A stretch of 64,000 bases of DNA from Kitasatospora sp. NBC_00374 (GCF_041434935.1 NZ_CP107964.1:5935001-5999000), one strand, 5' to 3'. Shown: positions 33,108-42,351, counted from the stretch's first letter. Program-made: numbers and translations. The notes: generated from the sequence alone by a model not told the origin.

Positions 33108-34235
33108 ATGGACGACTTCACGCCCGAACAGGTGGCCCGGGGACGCGCGCTGCGACGGGCCCAGGTGCCGTGGCTGCTCGCCGGCCGGCTCGCCGCCCTG
33201 GCGCTCTCCCTGGTGCTCGGCCTCACCCCCGCCGGCGCCGGCCTGGTGACCGCGGCCGGCGGCCTGTTCGGCGGCTCGCGGACGGCCGAGGTGCTGGCCG
33301 GCGCCGCCGCGCTGGTGCTGCTCGGGCAGCTGCTCGGTCTGCCGTTCGCCGCCCGGGTCCGGGTGGTGCGCGGCCGGTACGGCCTGGTCACCCAGGGCTG
33401 GGGCGGCTGGGCCGTGGACGCGCTGCGCGGGCTCGGCCTGACCCTGCTGCTCGGGCTGCCCCTCGCGTACGGGCTGTACGCGCTGACCGCGTGGTCCGCG
33501 CAGGACTGGTGGCTGCCGGCGGCCGGGGCGGCGGCGCTGCTCACCGTGGCGCTGTCGTTCCTCCACCCGCTGCTGTTCGAGCCGCTGTTCAACCGCTTCA
33601 CCCCGATGCCGCCGGGGCCGCTGCGGGACGCCCTGCACGCGCTCGCCGCGCAGGACGGCATCCCCGTCCGCCAGGTGCTGGTGGCCGACGCGTCACGCCG
33701 CACCACCGCGCTCAACGCCTACGTCTCCGGCCTCGGCGCCACCCGCCGGATCGTCGCGTACGACACCCTGCTGGCAGCCGCCGAGCCGCGCGAGGTCGAG
33801 CTGGTGGTCGCCCACGAACTGGGCCACGTCAAGCACCGCGACGTCCTCACCGGCACCGCGCTGGGGGCGGTGGGGGCCGCGGTCGCGGTCGCCGTGCTGG
33901 GCCTGCTGCTCTCCTGGCCGCCGCTGCTGACGGCCGCCGGCGCGACGGACGCCGCCGACCCGCGCTCACTGCCGCTGCTGGCCGCCTGCGCCGCGCTGAT
34001 CGGCGCCGTGAGCGGCCCGGCCCAGTGCGCCGTCAGCCGCCGGATCGAGGCCCGCGCCGACCGGCACGCCCTCGAACTCACCGCCGACCCGGACCAGTTC
34101 GTCGCCATGCAGCGCCGGCTGGCCGTCACCAACATCTCCGACGTCGACCCGCCCCGGCTGCTGGAGCTGCTCTTCGCCACCCACCCCAGCGCCGTTCGCC
34201 GGATCGCCGCCGCCCGCTCCTGGCAGCAGACCTGA
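33108..34235 (+). CDS. M48-family membrane metalloprotease (Ste24/HtpX-like)
   Basis: A 375-residue zinc protease with several membrane spans (LAALALSLVLGLTPAGAG; LLLGLPLAYGLYALTAW; two more after the active site). The catalytic motif is VVAHELGHVKHRD (HExxH-type, residues ~236-248), and the third ligand is probably the Glu in SRRIEARADRHALEL. The arrangement resembles CAAX prenyl protease Ste24, but bacteria use such enzymes for membrane protein quality control. The N-terminal ~60 residues include a spare hydrophobic pair. It begins a run of short-spaced plus-strand genes. Confidence 0.88.
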   Translation: MDDFTPEQVARGRALRRAQVPWLLAGRLAALALSLVLGLTPAGAGLVTAAGGLFGGSRTAEVLAGAAALVLLGQLLGLPFAARVRVVRGRYGLVTQGWGGWAVDALRGLGLTLLLGLPLAYGLYALTAWSAQDWWLPAAGAAALLTVALSFLHPLLFEPLFNRFTPMPPGPLRDALHALAAQDGIPVRQVLVADASRRTTALNAYVSGLGATRRIVAYDTLLAAAEPREVELVVAHELGHVKHRDVLTGTALGAVGAAVAVAVLGLLLSWPPLLTAAGATDAADPRSLPLLAACAALIGAVSGPAQCAVSRRIEARADRHALELTADPDQFVAMQRRLAVTNISDVDPPRLLELLFATHPSAVRRIAAARSWQQT

Positions 34236-34343
34236 CACCCCGTTGCCTTCGCAACGTGAAACCCGGGAGCGGCCCGTCGGATATCGCTGGCGCCGGACGC
34301 GCGCAGGCCGGAGGATGGGCCCGTGGATCCGGGAGGGGGAGTC

Positions 34344-34874
34344 GTGCGACCACTGCTGCTGCTCGACGTCGACGGCCCGCTCAACCCGTACGCGGGCAAG
34401 CCGCACCGCCGTCCGGAGGGCTATCTGACCCACCGGGTCCGGCCGGCCTCGTGGATCGCCCGGCAGACCGACCGGCCGCCGCAGTACGCCAAGCCGCTGC
34501 GGCTGTGGCTGCACCCCGGGCACGGGCCCGCGCTGCGCGCCCTGCCGTTCGAGCTGGTCTGGTGCACCACCTGGAAGGACGAGGCCAACGAGCACGTCGG
34601 GCCGCTCCTCGGCCTGCCCGAACTCCCCTACGTGGACTGGCCGTCCATGCACCACGGGGACCCGGACGGGCTGCACTGGAAGACCAGGTACCTGGTCGAG
34701 TGGGCCGCGGGCCGCCCGTTCGCCTGGGTGGACGACGAGCTGGAGCCGCAGGACACCGCGTGGATCGCCGCCCACCACCCGGCCCCGGCCCTGACGCTGG
34801 CGGTCGACCACCGGGTGGGGCTGCAGCCGGCGGACTTCGCCCGCCTCGACGCGTGGGCGCGGGCCCCGAGGTGA
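34344..34874 (+). CDS. HAD-like protein of unknown substrate
   Basis: A 176-residue protein starting at a GTG after GGAGGGGG. LLLLDVDGPLNPYAG gives the DxDG nucleophile motif of HAD phosphatases, LVWCTTWKDEANEHV a motif II-like turn, and FAWVDDELEPQD the C-terminal acidic pair. I remember similar small HAD-like proteins in other streptomycetes without assigned function. It overlaps the next gene by 4 bp (GTGA), so they are co-translated. A phosphatase acting on a nucleotide or small metabolite is the likeliest role. Confidence 0.75.
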   Translation: MRPLLLLDVDGPLNPYAGKPHRRPEGYLTHRVRPASWIARQTDRPPQYAKPLRLWLHPGHGPALRALPFELVWCTTWKDEANEHVGPLLGLPELPYVDWPSMHHGDPDGLHWKTRYLVEWAAGRPFAWVDDELEPQDTAWIAAHHPAPALTLAVDHRVGLQPADFARLDAWARAPR

Positions 34875-35704
34875 CCCTCGGCGTGCTCGGGAGCGTGCAC
34901 CGGTACCCGGTGAAGTCCATGCTGGGCGAGGAGTTGGCGCAGGCCGAGGTCACCCGGCGCGGCGTGGCCGGCGACCGGGCGCTCGCCCTGCTCGACCGGG
35001 AGAGCGGCCGTATCGCCAGCGCCAAGCAGCCGCGCCTGTGGCAGGGGCTGCTCGGCTACGCCGCCACCCGCACGGACACCGGGGTCCGGATCGAGGCGCC
35101 CGGCGGCAGATCCCTCTGGAGCGCCGACCCCGGAGTCCACGAGGGGCTGTCGGCCGGGCTCGGCCGCGCCGTCACCCTGATCGACTCCCCGCCGGCGGGC
35201 GCCGAGCTCGCCCGGGCCGTCCCCGAGGAGGTGCTGGCGCGCGGCAGCCGCGCCGACGTCGCCTTCACGGTGTCGCAGCTGGGCCGGGCCGCGCCGCCCG
35301 GCACCTTCTTCGACTTCGCGCCGCTGCACCTGCTGACCACCGCCTCGCTGGCCCGGATCGCCCGGCTGAGCCCGCGGGGCGCCGTGGAGGCGGCCCGGTA
35401 CCGGCCCAACCTGGTGATCGACACCGGTGACGCGGAGGGCTTCACCGAGAACGGCTGGGCCGGTCGCGAGCTGCTGGTCGGCGCCGAGCTCCGGCTGAAG
35501 GTCCTGGTGGCGACGCCGCGCTGCGCCGTCCCCACCCTCGCGCACGGCGCCCTGCCGGGGGACCGGGACGCCCTGCGCGTACCGGCCCGGCACAACCGGG
35601 TGGAGCCGCTGCCGGGGATGGGCCCGCAGCCCTGCGCCGGGGTGTACGCGACGGTGCTGCGGCCCGGGGTGATCAGCCCCGGGGACCGGGTGCGATTCGG
35701 CTGA
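34871..35704 (+). CDS. MOSC-domain protein
   Basis: A 277-residue protein whose GTG overlaps the preceding stop. Residues ~1-90 are the MOSC N-terminal beta-barrel (GSVHRYPVKSMLGEELAQAE, GDRALALLDRESG). Residues ~130-275 are the MOSC domain with RYRPNLVIDT, and the probable cofactor Cys in TPRCAVPTLAHG. Such proteins bind molybdopterin-type cofactors or carry sulfur and often reduce N-hydroxylated compounds. The 3' end overlaps the convergent CobE-CobC gene by 32 bp. Confidence 0.87.
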   Translation: MTLGVLGSVHRYPVKSMLGEELAQAEVTRRGVAGDRALALLDRESGRIASAKQPRLWQGLLGYAATRTDTGVRIEAPGGRSLWSADPGVHEGLSAGLGRAVTLIDSPPAGAELARAVPEEVLARGSRADVAFTVSQLGRAAPPGTFFDFAPLHLLTTASLARIARLSPRGAVEAARYRPNLVIDTGDAEGFTENGWAGRELLVGAELRLKVLVATPRCAVPTLAHGALPGDRDALRVPARHNRVEPLPGMGPQPCAGVYATVLRPGVISPGDRVRFG

Positions 35705-37115
35705 GCGCGGCGAGGAACCGGTCGGTGGTCCGAGGGTCGCGGACCGCGATCCGCAGCCAGTCCGGCCCGAGGCCCGGGAAGGTGTCGCCGCGGCGTACGG
35801 CGAACCCGGCCGTCCGCAGCCGCTCGCGGACCTCGGCTGCGCCGGGCAGTTCGATCAGGACGAAGGAGGCGGCCGGCACGCCGTACACCCGGACGCCGGG
35901 CACCGCCGCCAGGCCCTTGAGCAGGTGGGCGCGGTGCTCGGCGCAGGTCTCGGCGGCGCGGTCCGCCTCCGCGACGGCCGCGGGCGCGCTGCAGATCTCG
36001 GCGGCGGCCAGGGCCGGGGTGGAGACCGGCCAGAGCGGCTGGGCGGCGGAGAGTTCGGCGATCAGCCCTTCGGGGCCGAGGACGTAGCCGATCCGCAGCC
36101 CGGCCAGCCCCCAGGTCTTGGTGAGACTGCGCAACACCACCACCCGGCCCGGGAGTTCCCGCAGACCGGCCAGGGACTCGCTCTCGCCGGGGTCGGTGTC
36201 CATGAACGCCTCGTCGACGACCAGGGTGCGCCCGGGGCGGGCGAGCGCGGTCAGGTCGGCGGCGGGGTGCAGGACGGAGGTGGGGTTGGTCGGATTGCCG
36301 ATCACCACCAGGTCGGCCTCCTCGGGCACCGCGTCCGGCCGCAGCCGGAAACCGTCCGCGGCGGTGAGCAGCACCCGGTGCACGACGTGGCCGGCGTCCC
36401 GCAGGGCTGCCTCCGGCTCGGTGAACTGCGGGTGCACCACGACGACATGACGTGGCGTCAGAACGCGCGCCAGCAGCACGAAGGCCTCGGCGGCGCCGGC
36501 CGTCAGCAGCACCTCCCCGGCTGGACGGCCGTGCCGGGCGGCGACGGCGGCGCGCGCGGCGGACTGCTCGGGGTAGGCCGCGAGCCCGGCGAGGGTGTCG
36601 GCCAGGTGGTCGCGCAGCCACCGCGGCGGCGTGCCGGTGCGGACGTTGACGGCGAGGTCGACCAGGCCGGGCGCGCCGACCTCGGCGTCCCCGTGGTGGC
36701 GCAGGTCGGGTTCGACGGCGACGGCCACGGTGGCCCGGGCGGAGATGCGCTTGGGGACCAGCAGGGCGCCGCCCGCGCTGAGCAGTGCCGCCGCCTCGGC
36801 CACGCTCGGGGTGCCCACCGCGGCCAGGGCCCGGTGGGACGGGTGCTCGACCGCGACCCGTGCCAGCGCCTGGGCGGTGTGGCCGGCCAGCGGCACGCCG
36901 AGCTCGGCGGCGGCCGCGCGCAACCCGGGCTCGTCGAGCCGGGCGTCCAGGGTGGCCAGCCGGGCCACCTCGGGCCGGGTGCGGCCCGCCTCGGCCAGTG
37001 CCGCGTCGATCAGGGCGAGCACCTCGTCGGCGCCCACACCGCGGCTCGCGCCGACCCCGACGCTCAGCGAGGGTCCGTGCACCGTCCCCACCCTTCTCGA
37101 AAACGACCTGGTCAT
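35673..37115 (-). CDS. CobE (CbiG C-terminal) and CobC threonine-phosphate decarboxylase/aminotransferase fusion
   Basis: A 480-residue protein in two parts. Residues ~12-125 match the CobE/CbiG-C domain (LSVGVGASRGVGADEVLALI; ELGVPLAGHTAQALARV; GTPSVAEAAALLSAGGALLV). Residues ~140-480 are a PLP class I aminotransferase of the CobC/Rv2231c type, with VVIGNPTNPTSVLHP, VVDEAFMDTDP and the Schiff-base Lys in LRSLTKTWGLAGLRIGYVLG. CobC makes (R)-1-amino-2-propanol phosphate for the B12 nucleotide loop; CobE assists ring contraction steps. It is 7 kb from the cob operon and has no visible riboswitch. The fusion is known in actinobacteria. Confidence 0.87.
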   Translation of the reverse strand: MTRSFSRRVGTVHGPSLSVGVGASRGVGADEVLALIDAALAEAGRTRPEVARLATLDARLDEPGLRAAAAELGVPLAGHTAQALARVAVEHPSHRALAAVGTPSVAEAAALLSAGGALLVPKRISARATVAVAVEPDLRHHGDAEVGAPGLVDLAVNVRTGTPPRWLRDHLADTLAGLAAYPEQSAARAAVAARHGRPAGEVLLTAGAAEAFVLLARVLTPRHVVVVHPQFTEPEAALRDAGHVVHRVLLTAADGFRLRPDAVPEEADLVVIGNPTNPTSVLHPAADLTALARPGRTLVVDEAFMDTDPGESESLAGLRELPGRVVVLRSLTKTWGLAGLRIGYVLGPEGLIAELSAAQPLWPVSTPALAAAEICSAPAAVAEADRAAETCAEHRAHLLKGLAAVPGVRVYGVPAASFVLIELPGAAEVRERLRTAGFAVRRGDTFPGLGPDWLRIAVRDPRTTDRFLAALSRIAPGPRG

Positions 37116-37288
37116 CGGCGTCGAAATCCCACCACGGGGCCGATGACCGGGTCAATCGGCGGGGTTGTGAGCTTGGCCGCCGGCCCACCGGCCCGCCCGC
37201 GCCGAGGCCGTACCCGCTTCCGGTACCGACCGGCATTGTCGTGGACCTGGCCGATTCTGTTCCCTGCGGAGAGAATCGGGGGGACAGC

Positions 37289-37310
37289 GTTCGCCTGTTC
37301 TTCACCTGCG
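37289..37310 (+). promoter_or_regulatory. PHO-box-like direct repeat
   Basis: GTTCGCCTGTT directly followed by CTTCACCTGCG: two 11-bp units resembling the GTTCACC-N4 repeat bound by PhoP in streptomycetes. It lies 88 bp upstream of a secreted phosphoesterase gene. Only two units are seen. Confidence 0.4.
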
Positions 37311-37397
37311 AAGCGCGGCCGAGTCCACCGCCGCGCTCCTAGGGTTGCCGCGCTCCAACCCCGTCGCACGCCCGTCACTTCTGTCCGGAGGACAGTC

Positions 37398-38288
37398 ATG
37401 ACCGCCGCTCAGGCCCCCAAGCGCAACCGCCGCTCCCTCACCGCCCTGGCCGGGGCCGTCGCCCTCGCCGCCACCTCGGCGGGCCTCTGGGCCGCCACCG
37501 GCTCCACCGCGCAGGCCGCCGCACTGCCGTCGCCCGACCACGTGGTCGTCGTGGTGATGGAGAACCACGCCTACACCCAGGTGATCGGCAGCTCCAGCGC
37601 GCCGTACCTGAACAACACCCTCAAGGCCGGTGGGGCGAACCTCACCCAGTCCTTCGGTCTCACCCACCCCAGTGAACCCAACTACTACATGCTGTTCTCC
37701 GGCTCCAACCAGGGCCGCACGGACGACAGCTGTGTCGGCGTCGGCTCGCTCTCCGCGCCCAACCTGGCCTCCGAGCTGATCGCGGCCGGCAAGACCTGGG
37801 CCAGCTACAACGAGGGCCTGCCCAGCCAGGGTTCGACCACCTGCAGCAGCGGCAAGTACGCCCAGAAGCACAACCCGTGGTTCGGCTTCTCCAACGTGCC
37901 GACCAGCACCGCCAAGACCATGACGCAGTTCCCGACCGACTTCACCACCCTGCCGAAGGTCTCCTTCGTCGTCCCGGACCTGTGCAACGACATGCACGAC
38001 TGCTCGGTCTCCACCGGCGACACCTGGATCAAGAACAAGCTGGGCGCCTACGCGACCTGGGCCAAGACCCACAACAGCATCCTGGTCGTCACCTTCGACG
38101 AGGACAACCGCCTCTCCGGCAACCGCATCCCCACCGTCCTCTACGGCGAGCACGTCACCCCGGGCAGCTCCAGCAGCACCACGTACAACCACTACAACGT
38201 GCTGCGCACCCTGGAGGACCTGGCCGGCCTGTCCGCCCACGCGGGCAACGCCGGCTCCGCCTCCGACATCACCGGCATCTGGAACTGA
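37398..38288 (+). CDS. Secreted phosphoesterase/acid phosphatase-like protein
   Basis: A 296-residue protein with a signal peptide (RRSLTALAGAVALAATSAGL ... AQAAA, cleavage near residue 41). The mature domain is a short version of the phosphoesterase family that includes phospholipase C and AcpA: HVVVVVMENHAYTQVIGSSS (metal Glu/Asn), THPSEPNYYMLFSGSN (nucleophile Ser/Thr region), VVPDLCNDMHDC and VVTFDEDNRLSG. It would release phosphate outside the cell. GGAGGA precedes the ATG by five bases. It starts a three-gene unit with an MFS gene and a TolB-like gene, under a PHO-box-like site. Confidence 0.85.
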   Translation: MTAAQAPKRNRRSLTALAGAVALAATSAGLWAATGSTAQAAALPSPDHVVVVVMENHAYTQVIGSSSAPYLNNTLKAGGANLTQSFGLTHPSEPNYYMLFSGSNQGRTDDSCVGVGSLSAPNLASELIAAGKTWASYNEGLPSQGSTTCSSGKYAQKHNPWFGFSNVPTSTAKTMTQFPTDFTTLPKVSFVVPDLCNDMHDCSVSTGDTWIKNKLGAYATWAKTHNSILVVTFDEDNRLSGNRIPTVLYGEHVTPGSSSSTTYNHYNVLRTLEDLAGLSAHAGNAGSASDITGIWN

Positions 38289-38293
38289 CACCC

Positions 38294-39586
38294 GTGTACC
38301 TCGCGGACTCCCGCAGCACCAAGGCCGCCGCCGCCCCGGACACCCGTCCGGGGCGGCGGCCGGCCGCCGTGCCCGGCACCGTCCTGGCCCTCGGCGCGGT
38401 CAGCCTGATCACCGACGTCTCCTCGGAGATGGTCACCGCCGTCCTCCCGCTCTACGTGGTCGCCACCCTCGGCCTGTCCCCGCTCGGCTTCGGCCTGCTG
38501 GACGGCATCAACAACGGCGTCGGCGCGCTCGTCCGGCTCACCGGCGGCCACCTGGCCGACCGCGGCGGCCGTCGCCACAAGGTGGTGGCCGGCCTCGGCT
38601 ACGGGCTCTCCGCCGCCTGCAAACCGCTGCTGCTGCTCGCCCACGGCCTGCCGCTGATCAGCGCGGTGCTCGCCGTCGACCGCACCGGCAAGGGCCTGCG
38701 CACCGCCCCCCGGGACGCGATGATCTCGCTGGCCACGCCGCCCGAGCACCGCGGGCGGGCGTTCGGCGTGCACCGGGCGATGGACACCACCGGCGCGCTG
38801 CTCGGCCCGCTGGCGGCCTTCGCGGTGCTGCGGGTGGCGGGTGGGCCCCTCCTCGGCGAAGGCGCCGGGGCGGGCGGGTACGACGCGGTGTTCGCGGTCA
38901 GCGGGTGTGTCGCCGCGCTCGGCGTCCTGGTGCTGGTGCTCTTCGTCCCCCGGCGGATCACCCCGGCCGAGGCCGAACCGGCGGGCCCCCGCCCGACCCT
39001 GCGCGACTCGCTGGCCCTGCTGCACCGCCCCGAGCTGCGCCGGCTGGCCGTGTGTGCGGCCCTGTTGGGCCTGACCACAATCAGCGACTCCTTCCTCTAC
39101 CTGCTGCTCCAGCGCGAACTGCGGCTTCCCGCCCACCTGTTCCCGCTGCTGCCGCTCGGCACCGCCGCCACGTTCCTGCTGCTGGCCGTCCCGCTCGGCG
39201 CGCTCGCCGACCGGATCGGGCGGCGCCGGCTCTTCCTGGCCGGCCACGGCCTCCTGCTGCTCGGCTACGGCCTGGTGCTCTCGCCGCTGCGCGGGCTGCC
39301 GGTGCTGGCCGTCGTCCTGGTGCTGCACGGCGCCTTCTACGCGTCCACCGACGGCGTGCTCGCCGCCGCGACCGCCGGCGCCGTACCGGCCGCGCAGCAG
39401 GGCGCGGGGCAGGCACTGGTCGGTACCGGCCAGGCGCTGGCCCGGTTCGCCTGCTCGCTCGCCTTCGGCGCGGCCTGGAGCCTGTGGGGCGGGCGGACCG
39501 CGCTCGCCGTCGCCGCCGCCGCGCTGGCGGCCGGCACCGTGGTGGCCGCCTTCGTCCTCCGTCCCACCGATGAGGTGTCCGCATGA
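38294..39586 (+). CDS. MFS transporter, coupled to the phosphoesterase
   Basis: A 430-residue, 12-span major facilitator. GGHLADRGGRRHKVVAG is motif A, and AVDRTGKGLRTAPRDAMISL is a second conserved loop. The GTG start lies only 5 bp after the phosphoesterase stop. Its stop overlaps the next start (ATGA), so all three genes are one transcript. Substrate is not evident; a product of extracellular phosphoester cleavage is a possibility given the operon. Confidence 0.86.
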   Translation: MYLADSRSTKAAAAPDTRPGRRPAAVPGTVLALGAVSLITDVSSEMVTAVLPLYVVATLGLSPLGFGLLDGINNGVGALVRLTGGHLADRGGRRHKVVAGLGYGLSAACKPLLLLAHGLPLISAVLAVDRTGKGLRTAPRDAMISLATPPEHRGRAFGVHRAMDTTGALLGPLAAFAVLRVAGGPLLGEGAGAGGYDAVFAVSGCVAALGVLVLVLFVPRRITPAEAEPAGPRPTLRDSLALLHRPELRRLAVCAALLGLTTISDSFLYLLLQRELRLPAHLFPLLPLGTAATFLLLAVPLGALADRIGRRRLFLAGHGLLLLGYGLVLSPLRGLPVLAVVLVLHGAFYASTDGVLAAATAGAVPAAQQGAGQALVGTGQALARFACSLAFGAAWSLWGGRTALAVAAAALAAGTVVAAFVLRPTDEVSA

Positions 39587-40605
39587 CCCGCAACCGCACC
39601 CGCCTGCTGATCCTGCTGGTCGCCGTCGTGCTGCTCGGCGCGGTCGGCACCGGCGCGGTGCGGTACGCCGCCGACCGCTCCGGCCGGCGCGACCAGGAAC
39701 AGGCGGGCGGCCCGCAGGTGCGCACCGGCCCGGTCTCGCTGCGCCCGGACGGCCGGCAGCTGCTGGTCCGCAACCTGGCCTGGGGCCCGCACCGCGACGA
39801 GCTGGCCACCGTGGCCGCCGACCGGCCGGACGGCCCGCGCACCGTCTCCGGCGTCAAGTGCCTGCGCTTCCACGCCGCCGCCGGCACCGGAATCTGCCTG
39901 CAGGCGGAGCGCGGCGCGCTGGAGGACACCTACCGGGCGGTGGTGCTCGACGCCCAGCTGCACGAACTGCGCCACTTCCCGGCCGCCGGCATCCCGACCC
40001 GGGCCCGGGTCTCGCCCTCCGGCCACCTGGTGGCCTGGACGGTCTTCGTCAGCGGCGACTCGTACGCGGGCACCGACTTCTCCACCCGCACCGCGATCGT
40101 GGACACCCGCACCTGGGCGGTCGAGGACAACCTGGAGACCTTCGCCGTCACCAAGGACGGCAAGCCGTACCGGGCGTCCGACATCAACATCTGGGGCGTC
40201 ACCTTCGCCGACGACGGCGGCTTCTACGCCACCCTGGCGACCGGCGGGCAGACCTACCTGGTCCGGGGAGACGTGGCCGCGCGCACCCTCACCACCCTGC
40301 ACCAGAACGTCGAATGCCCCTCGCTGTCCCCCGACGGCACCCGGGTCGCCTACAAGAAGCGGGTCACCGGGGCCTCGCCCGACGCGCCCTGGCGGCTGTA
40401 CGTGCTGGACCTGCGGACGATGGCCGAGACCGCCACCGCCGAGCAGCGCAACATCGACGACCAGGCGCTGTGGGCCGACGACGCCACCCTCGTCTACGCC
40501 CTCCCCGGCGACTACGGCTCCGACCTGTGGACCGTCCCCGCCGACGGCGGCGGTGCGGCCGGGCAGTTGATGACCTCCGCCGTCGCCCCGGCCTACCTGG
40601 GCTAG
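39583..40605 (+). CDS. TolB-like beta-propeller protein with N-terminal membrane anchor
   Basis: A 340-residue protein. One hydrophobic span at residues ~7-26 (RLLILLVAVVLLGAVGTGAV) anchors it; no cleavage site is obvious. The rest has repeated blade-like segments ending in S-P-D-G or related turns (ARVSPSGHLVAW; CPSLSPDGTRVAYKK; LVYALPGDYGSDLWTVPADG), typical of PD40/TolB-type propellers. It probably faces outward and binds rather than catalyses. Third gene of the phosphoesterase operon (4-bp overlap). Confidence 0.82.
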   Translation: MTRNRTRLLILLVAVVLLGAVGTGAVRYAADRSGRRDQEQAGGPQVRTGPVSLRPDGRQLLVRNLAWGPHRDELATVAADRPDGPRTVSGVKCLRFHAAAGTGICLQAERGALEDTYRAVVLDAQLHELRHFPAAGIPTRARVSPSGHLVAWTVFVSGDSYAGTDFSTRTAIVDTRTWAVEDNLETFAVTKDGKPYRASDINIWGVTFADDGGFYATLATGGQTYLVRGDVAARTLTTLHQNVECPSLSPDGTRVAYKKRVTGASPDAPWRLYVLDLRTMAETATAEQRNIDDQALWADDATLVYALPGDYGSDLWTVPADGGGAAGQLMTSAVAPAYLG

Positions 40606-40872
40606 CCGCACCCGGTCGGCCGGGCCGGGGAGGCCGAGCTGCGGGGGCGCCCGGGCGATGCCAGGCTGGAACTGCGCACCTGCGGGGGAGCCGTGCCGAC
40701 GGCCCCGGCGCCGCGCGCCGAACCATCCGACCGGACGGGCCCGCCACCGGACGACCCCGGGCGAGGCTGCCCCTCGGCAGGTCGATCGGACAGGCCGATC
40801 GGCGGGTCGATCGGCGGGGCAGCCGTCGGGAGACCCGGTGGCGAGGGCCCGGCACGTGCGAAGGAGTACGCC

Positions 40873-41130
40873 ATGTCCACCGGTACCGTGCTGAGCGGCT
40901 GCCAGCTGATGAAGCGGATGGCCAAGGAAGGGCGGAAGGAGATCGAGGACGAGAAGCGGCGGATCGACCTGCTGGAGAGCCAGGTCGACGCCCTGGAGCA
41001 CATCCCCGACACCCCGCCCAGCCAGATCGAGGCCCTGCGCACCCGCCTGCGCGAGCTCAGGGAGCGGCTCGAACTCGACGAGGCCCAGCAGAGCGCGTTG
41101 GAGGACGAGATCCTGGCCTCCTGCTCCTGA
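40873..41130 (+). CDS. Small coiled-coil protein (85 aa)
   Basis: The ATG at 40873 follows AAGGAG by seven bases. Residues ~15-80 are strongly helical and charged with heptad leucines (EIEDEKRRIDLLESQVDALE; LRTRLRELRERLELDEAQQS), predicting a coiled coil. No domain is recognised; a structural or regulatory role is plausible. The 267-bp region upstream contains three near-copies of GGTCGATCGGC (about 40780-40818), possibly regulatory. Confidence 0.7.
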   Translation: MSTGTVLSGCQLMKRMAKEGRKEIEDEKRRIDLLESQVDALEHIPDTPPSQIEALRTRLRELRERLELDEAQQSALEDEILASCS

Positions 41131-41245
41131 GCCACTGAGCCACTGAGCCCCGAGCCCCTGGGCCGTCGCGACCCCGGCCGGCACCCCGCCCGGGCCCGGC
41201 CGCCCGCGAGGGCGGACCGGGGCCGGACGGGGCCGGGAGCCGGGC

Positions 41246-42202
41246 TCAGGTGGCCGAGAACACCAGCCGGCGGGCGAAGTTGCGGTAGCCCGCCCGTTCG
41301 AAGGCGGCGGCCATCGGCACGTTGCCGAGGTCGGTGTCGGCCCGGATCTCCTCCGGGGCGGCCTCCGCCAGCAGGATCCGGGTGATCTCGCCCAGGATCT
41401 CGCCGACGTAGCCGCGCCCGCGGTACTCGGGCAGCACACCCAGGTAGCCGATCACCGGGAAGGCGTGGTTGCGGGAGGGGAGGCCGAACCCGACCACCTC
41501 GCCGTCGGCGTCACGGGCGACGCGCCACCAGGACCGCTCGCCGCGCATGAACGTGCGGTAGAACTCCACGTCCGCGCGGGCCTGCGCCTCGGCGCCCAGC
41601 TCGGCCGCCTCCTTGAGCGAGTGCGAGTCCAGGCTGCCGGCCAGCGTCCGGTGGAACAGGCCGACGAAGACCCCGTCGTCCGGTTCCGGCTCGAAGGCCA
41701 GCAGCCGGGCCGGCTCCGGCCGGGCGTCCTGCGGGGTCCAGGCGTAGCGCAGCCGTTCCAGCTCCGCCGGGAGCCCGGCCCGCCGGGCCGCCTCCCGGCG
41801 CCAGGTCAGGGCGGCCACCGCCTCGGGCCGCTCGTGCCAGTCGCCCGGCAGGAAGACGTGGTACTCCGGCGGGGCGTTCGGGCCGGTGGCGGCGAAGGCC
41901 GTGTGCGCGGCGCCGAGCAGCCGTGCGGCGAGGTCGGTGCGCTCCTCGCCGGTACCGAGCGACGGGTGGACGAACAGGCCGTCCAGGGCGGCGGGGCGCT
42001 CCTCGTCGGAGCCGCCCCACCAGACGGCCAGGGCCAGGACGGTGCCGGCCCCGTCCTCGGCGATCCAGGTCCGCTCGGGGCGGTACTGGCGGTCCGCGAG
42101 GTTCTCGCGGTACTTCTCGGGGGTCATCCCGCTCGCGGGATCGACGGTGACGAGGGGGAGAAAACGGTCGAGGTCGGCCTCGACGGTGGAGCGGAACAGC
42201 AC
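41246..42202 (-). CDS. GNAT-family N-acetyltransferase
   Basis: A 318-residue protein with two GNAT-like halves. The N-terminal half (MLFRSTVEADLDRFLPLVTV ... TWIAEDGAGTVLALAVWW) is degenerate. The C-terminal half carries the acetyl-CoA loop VLPEYRGRGYVGEILGEITR and the final IRADTDLGNVPMAAAFERAG. Tandem GNAT proteins of this length act on small amines, including mycothiol-like substrates. The GTG at 42202 is preceded by GGAGG at five bases. Substrate unknown. Confidence 0.85.
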   Translation of the reverse strand: MLFRSTVEADLDRFLPLVTVDPASGMTPEKYRENLADRQYRPERTWIAEDGAGTVLALAVWWGGSDEERPAALDGLFVHPSLGTGEERTDLAARLLGAAHTAFAATGPNAPPEYHVFLPGDWHERPEAVAALTWRREAARRAGLPAELERLRYAWTPQDARPEPARLLAFEPEPDDGVFVGLFHRTLAGSLDSHSLKEAAELGAEAQARADVEFYRTFMRGERSWWRVARDADGEVVGFGLPSRNHAFPVIGYLGVLPEYRGRGYVGEILGEITRILLAEAAPEEIRADTDLGNVPMAAAFERAGYRNFARRLVFSAT

Positions 42203-42351
42203 GGTGCCTCCGGGGCGTGGAGCGGGAGGCGCGACTGATCGACGGTGGCTCGCTACCGGGTCCGCGGGGCGGAGGCGACAGCGGGGGCGATCGGAAGCGC
42301 CGGGTTCGGGGTGAACATCACGGAACTCCCTTCTGTGCGGGGGCCGCGCAC

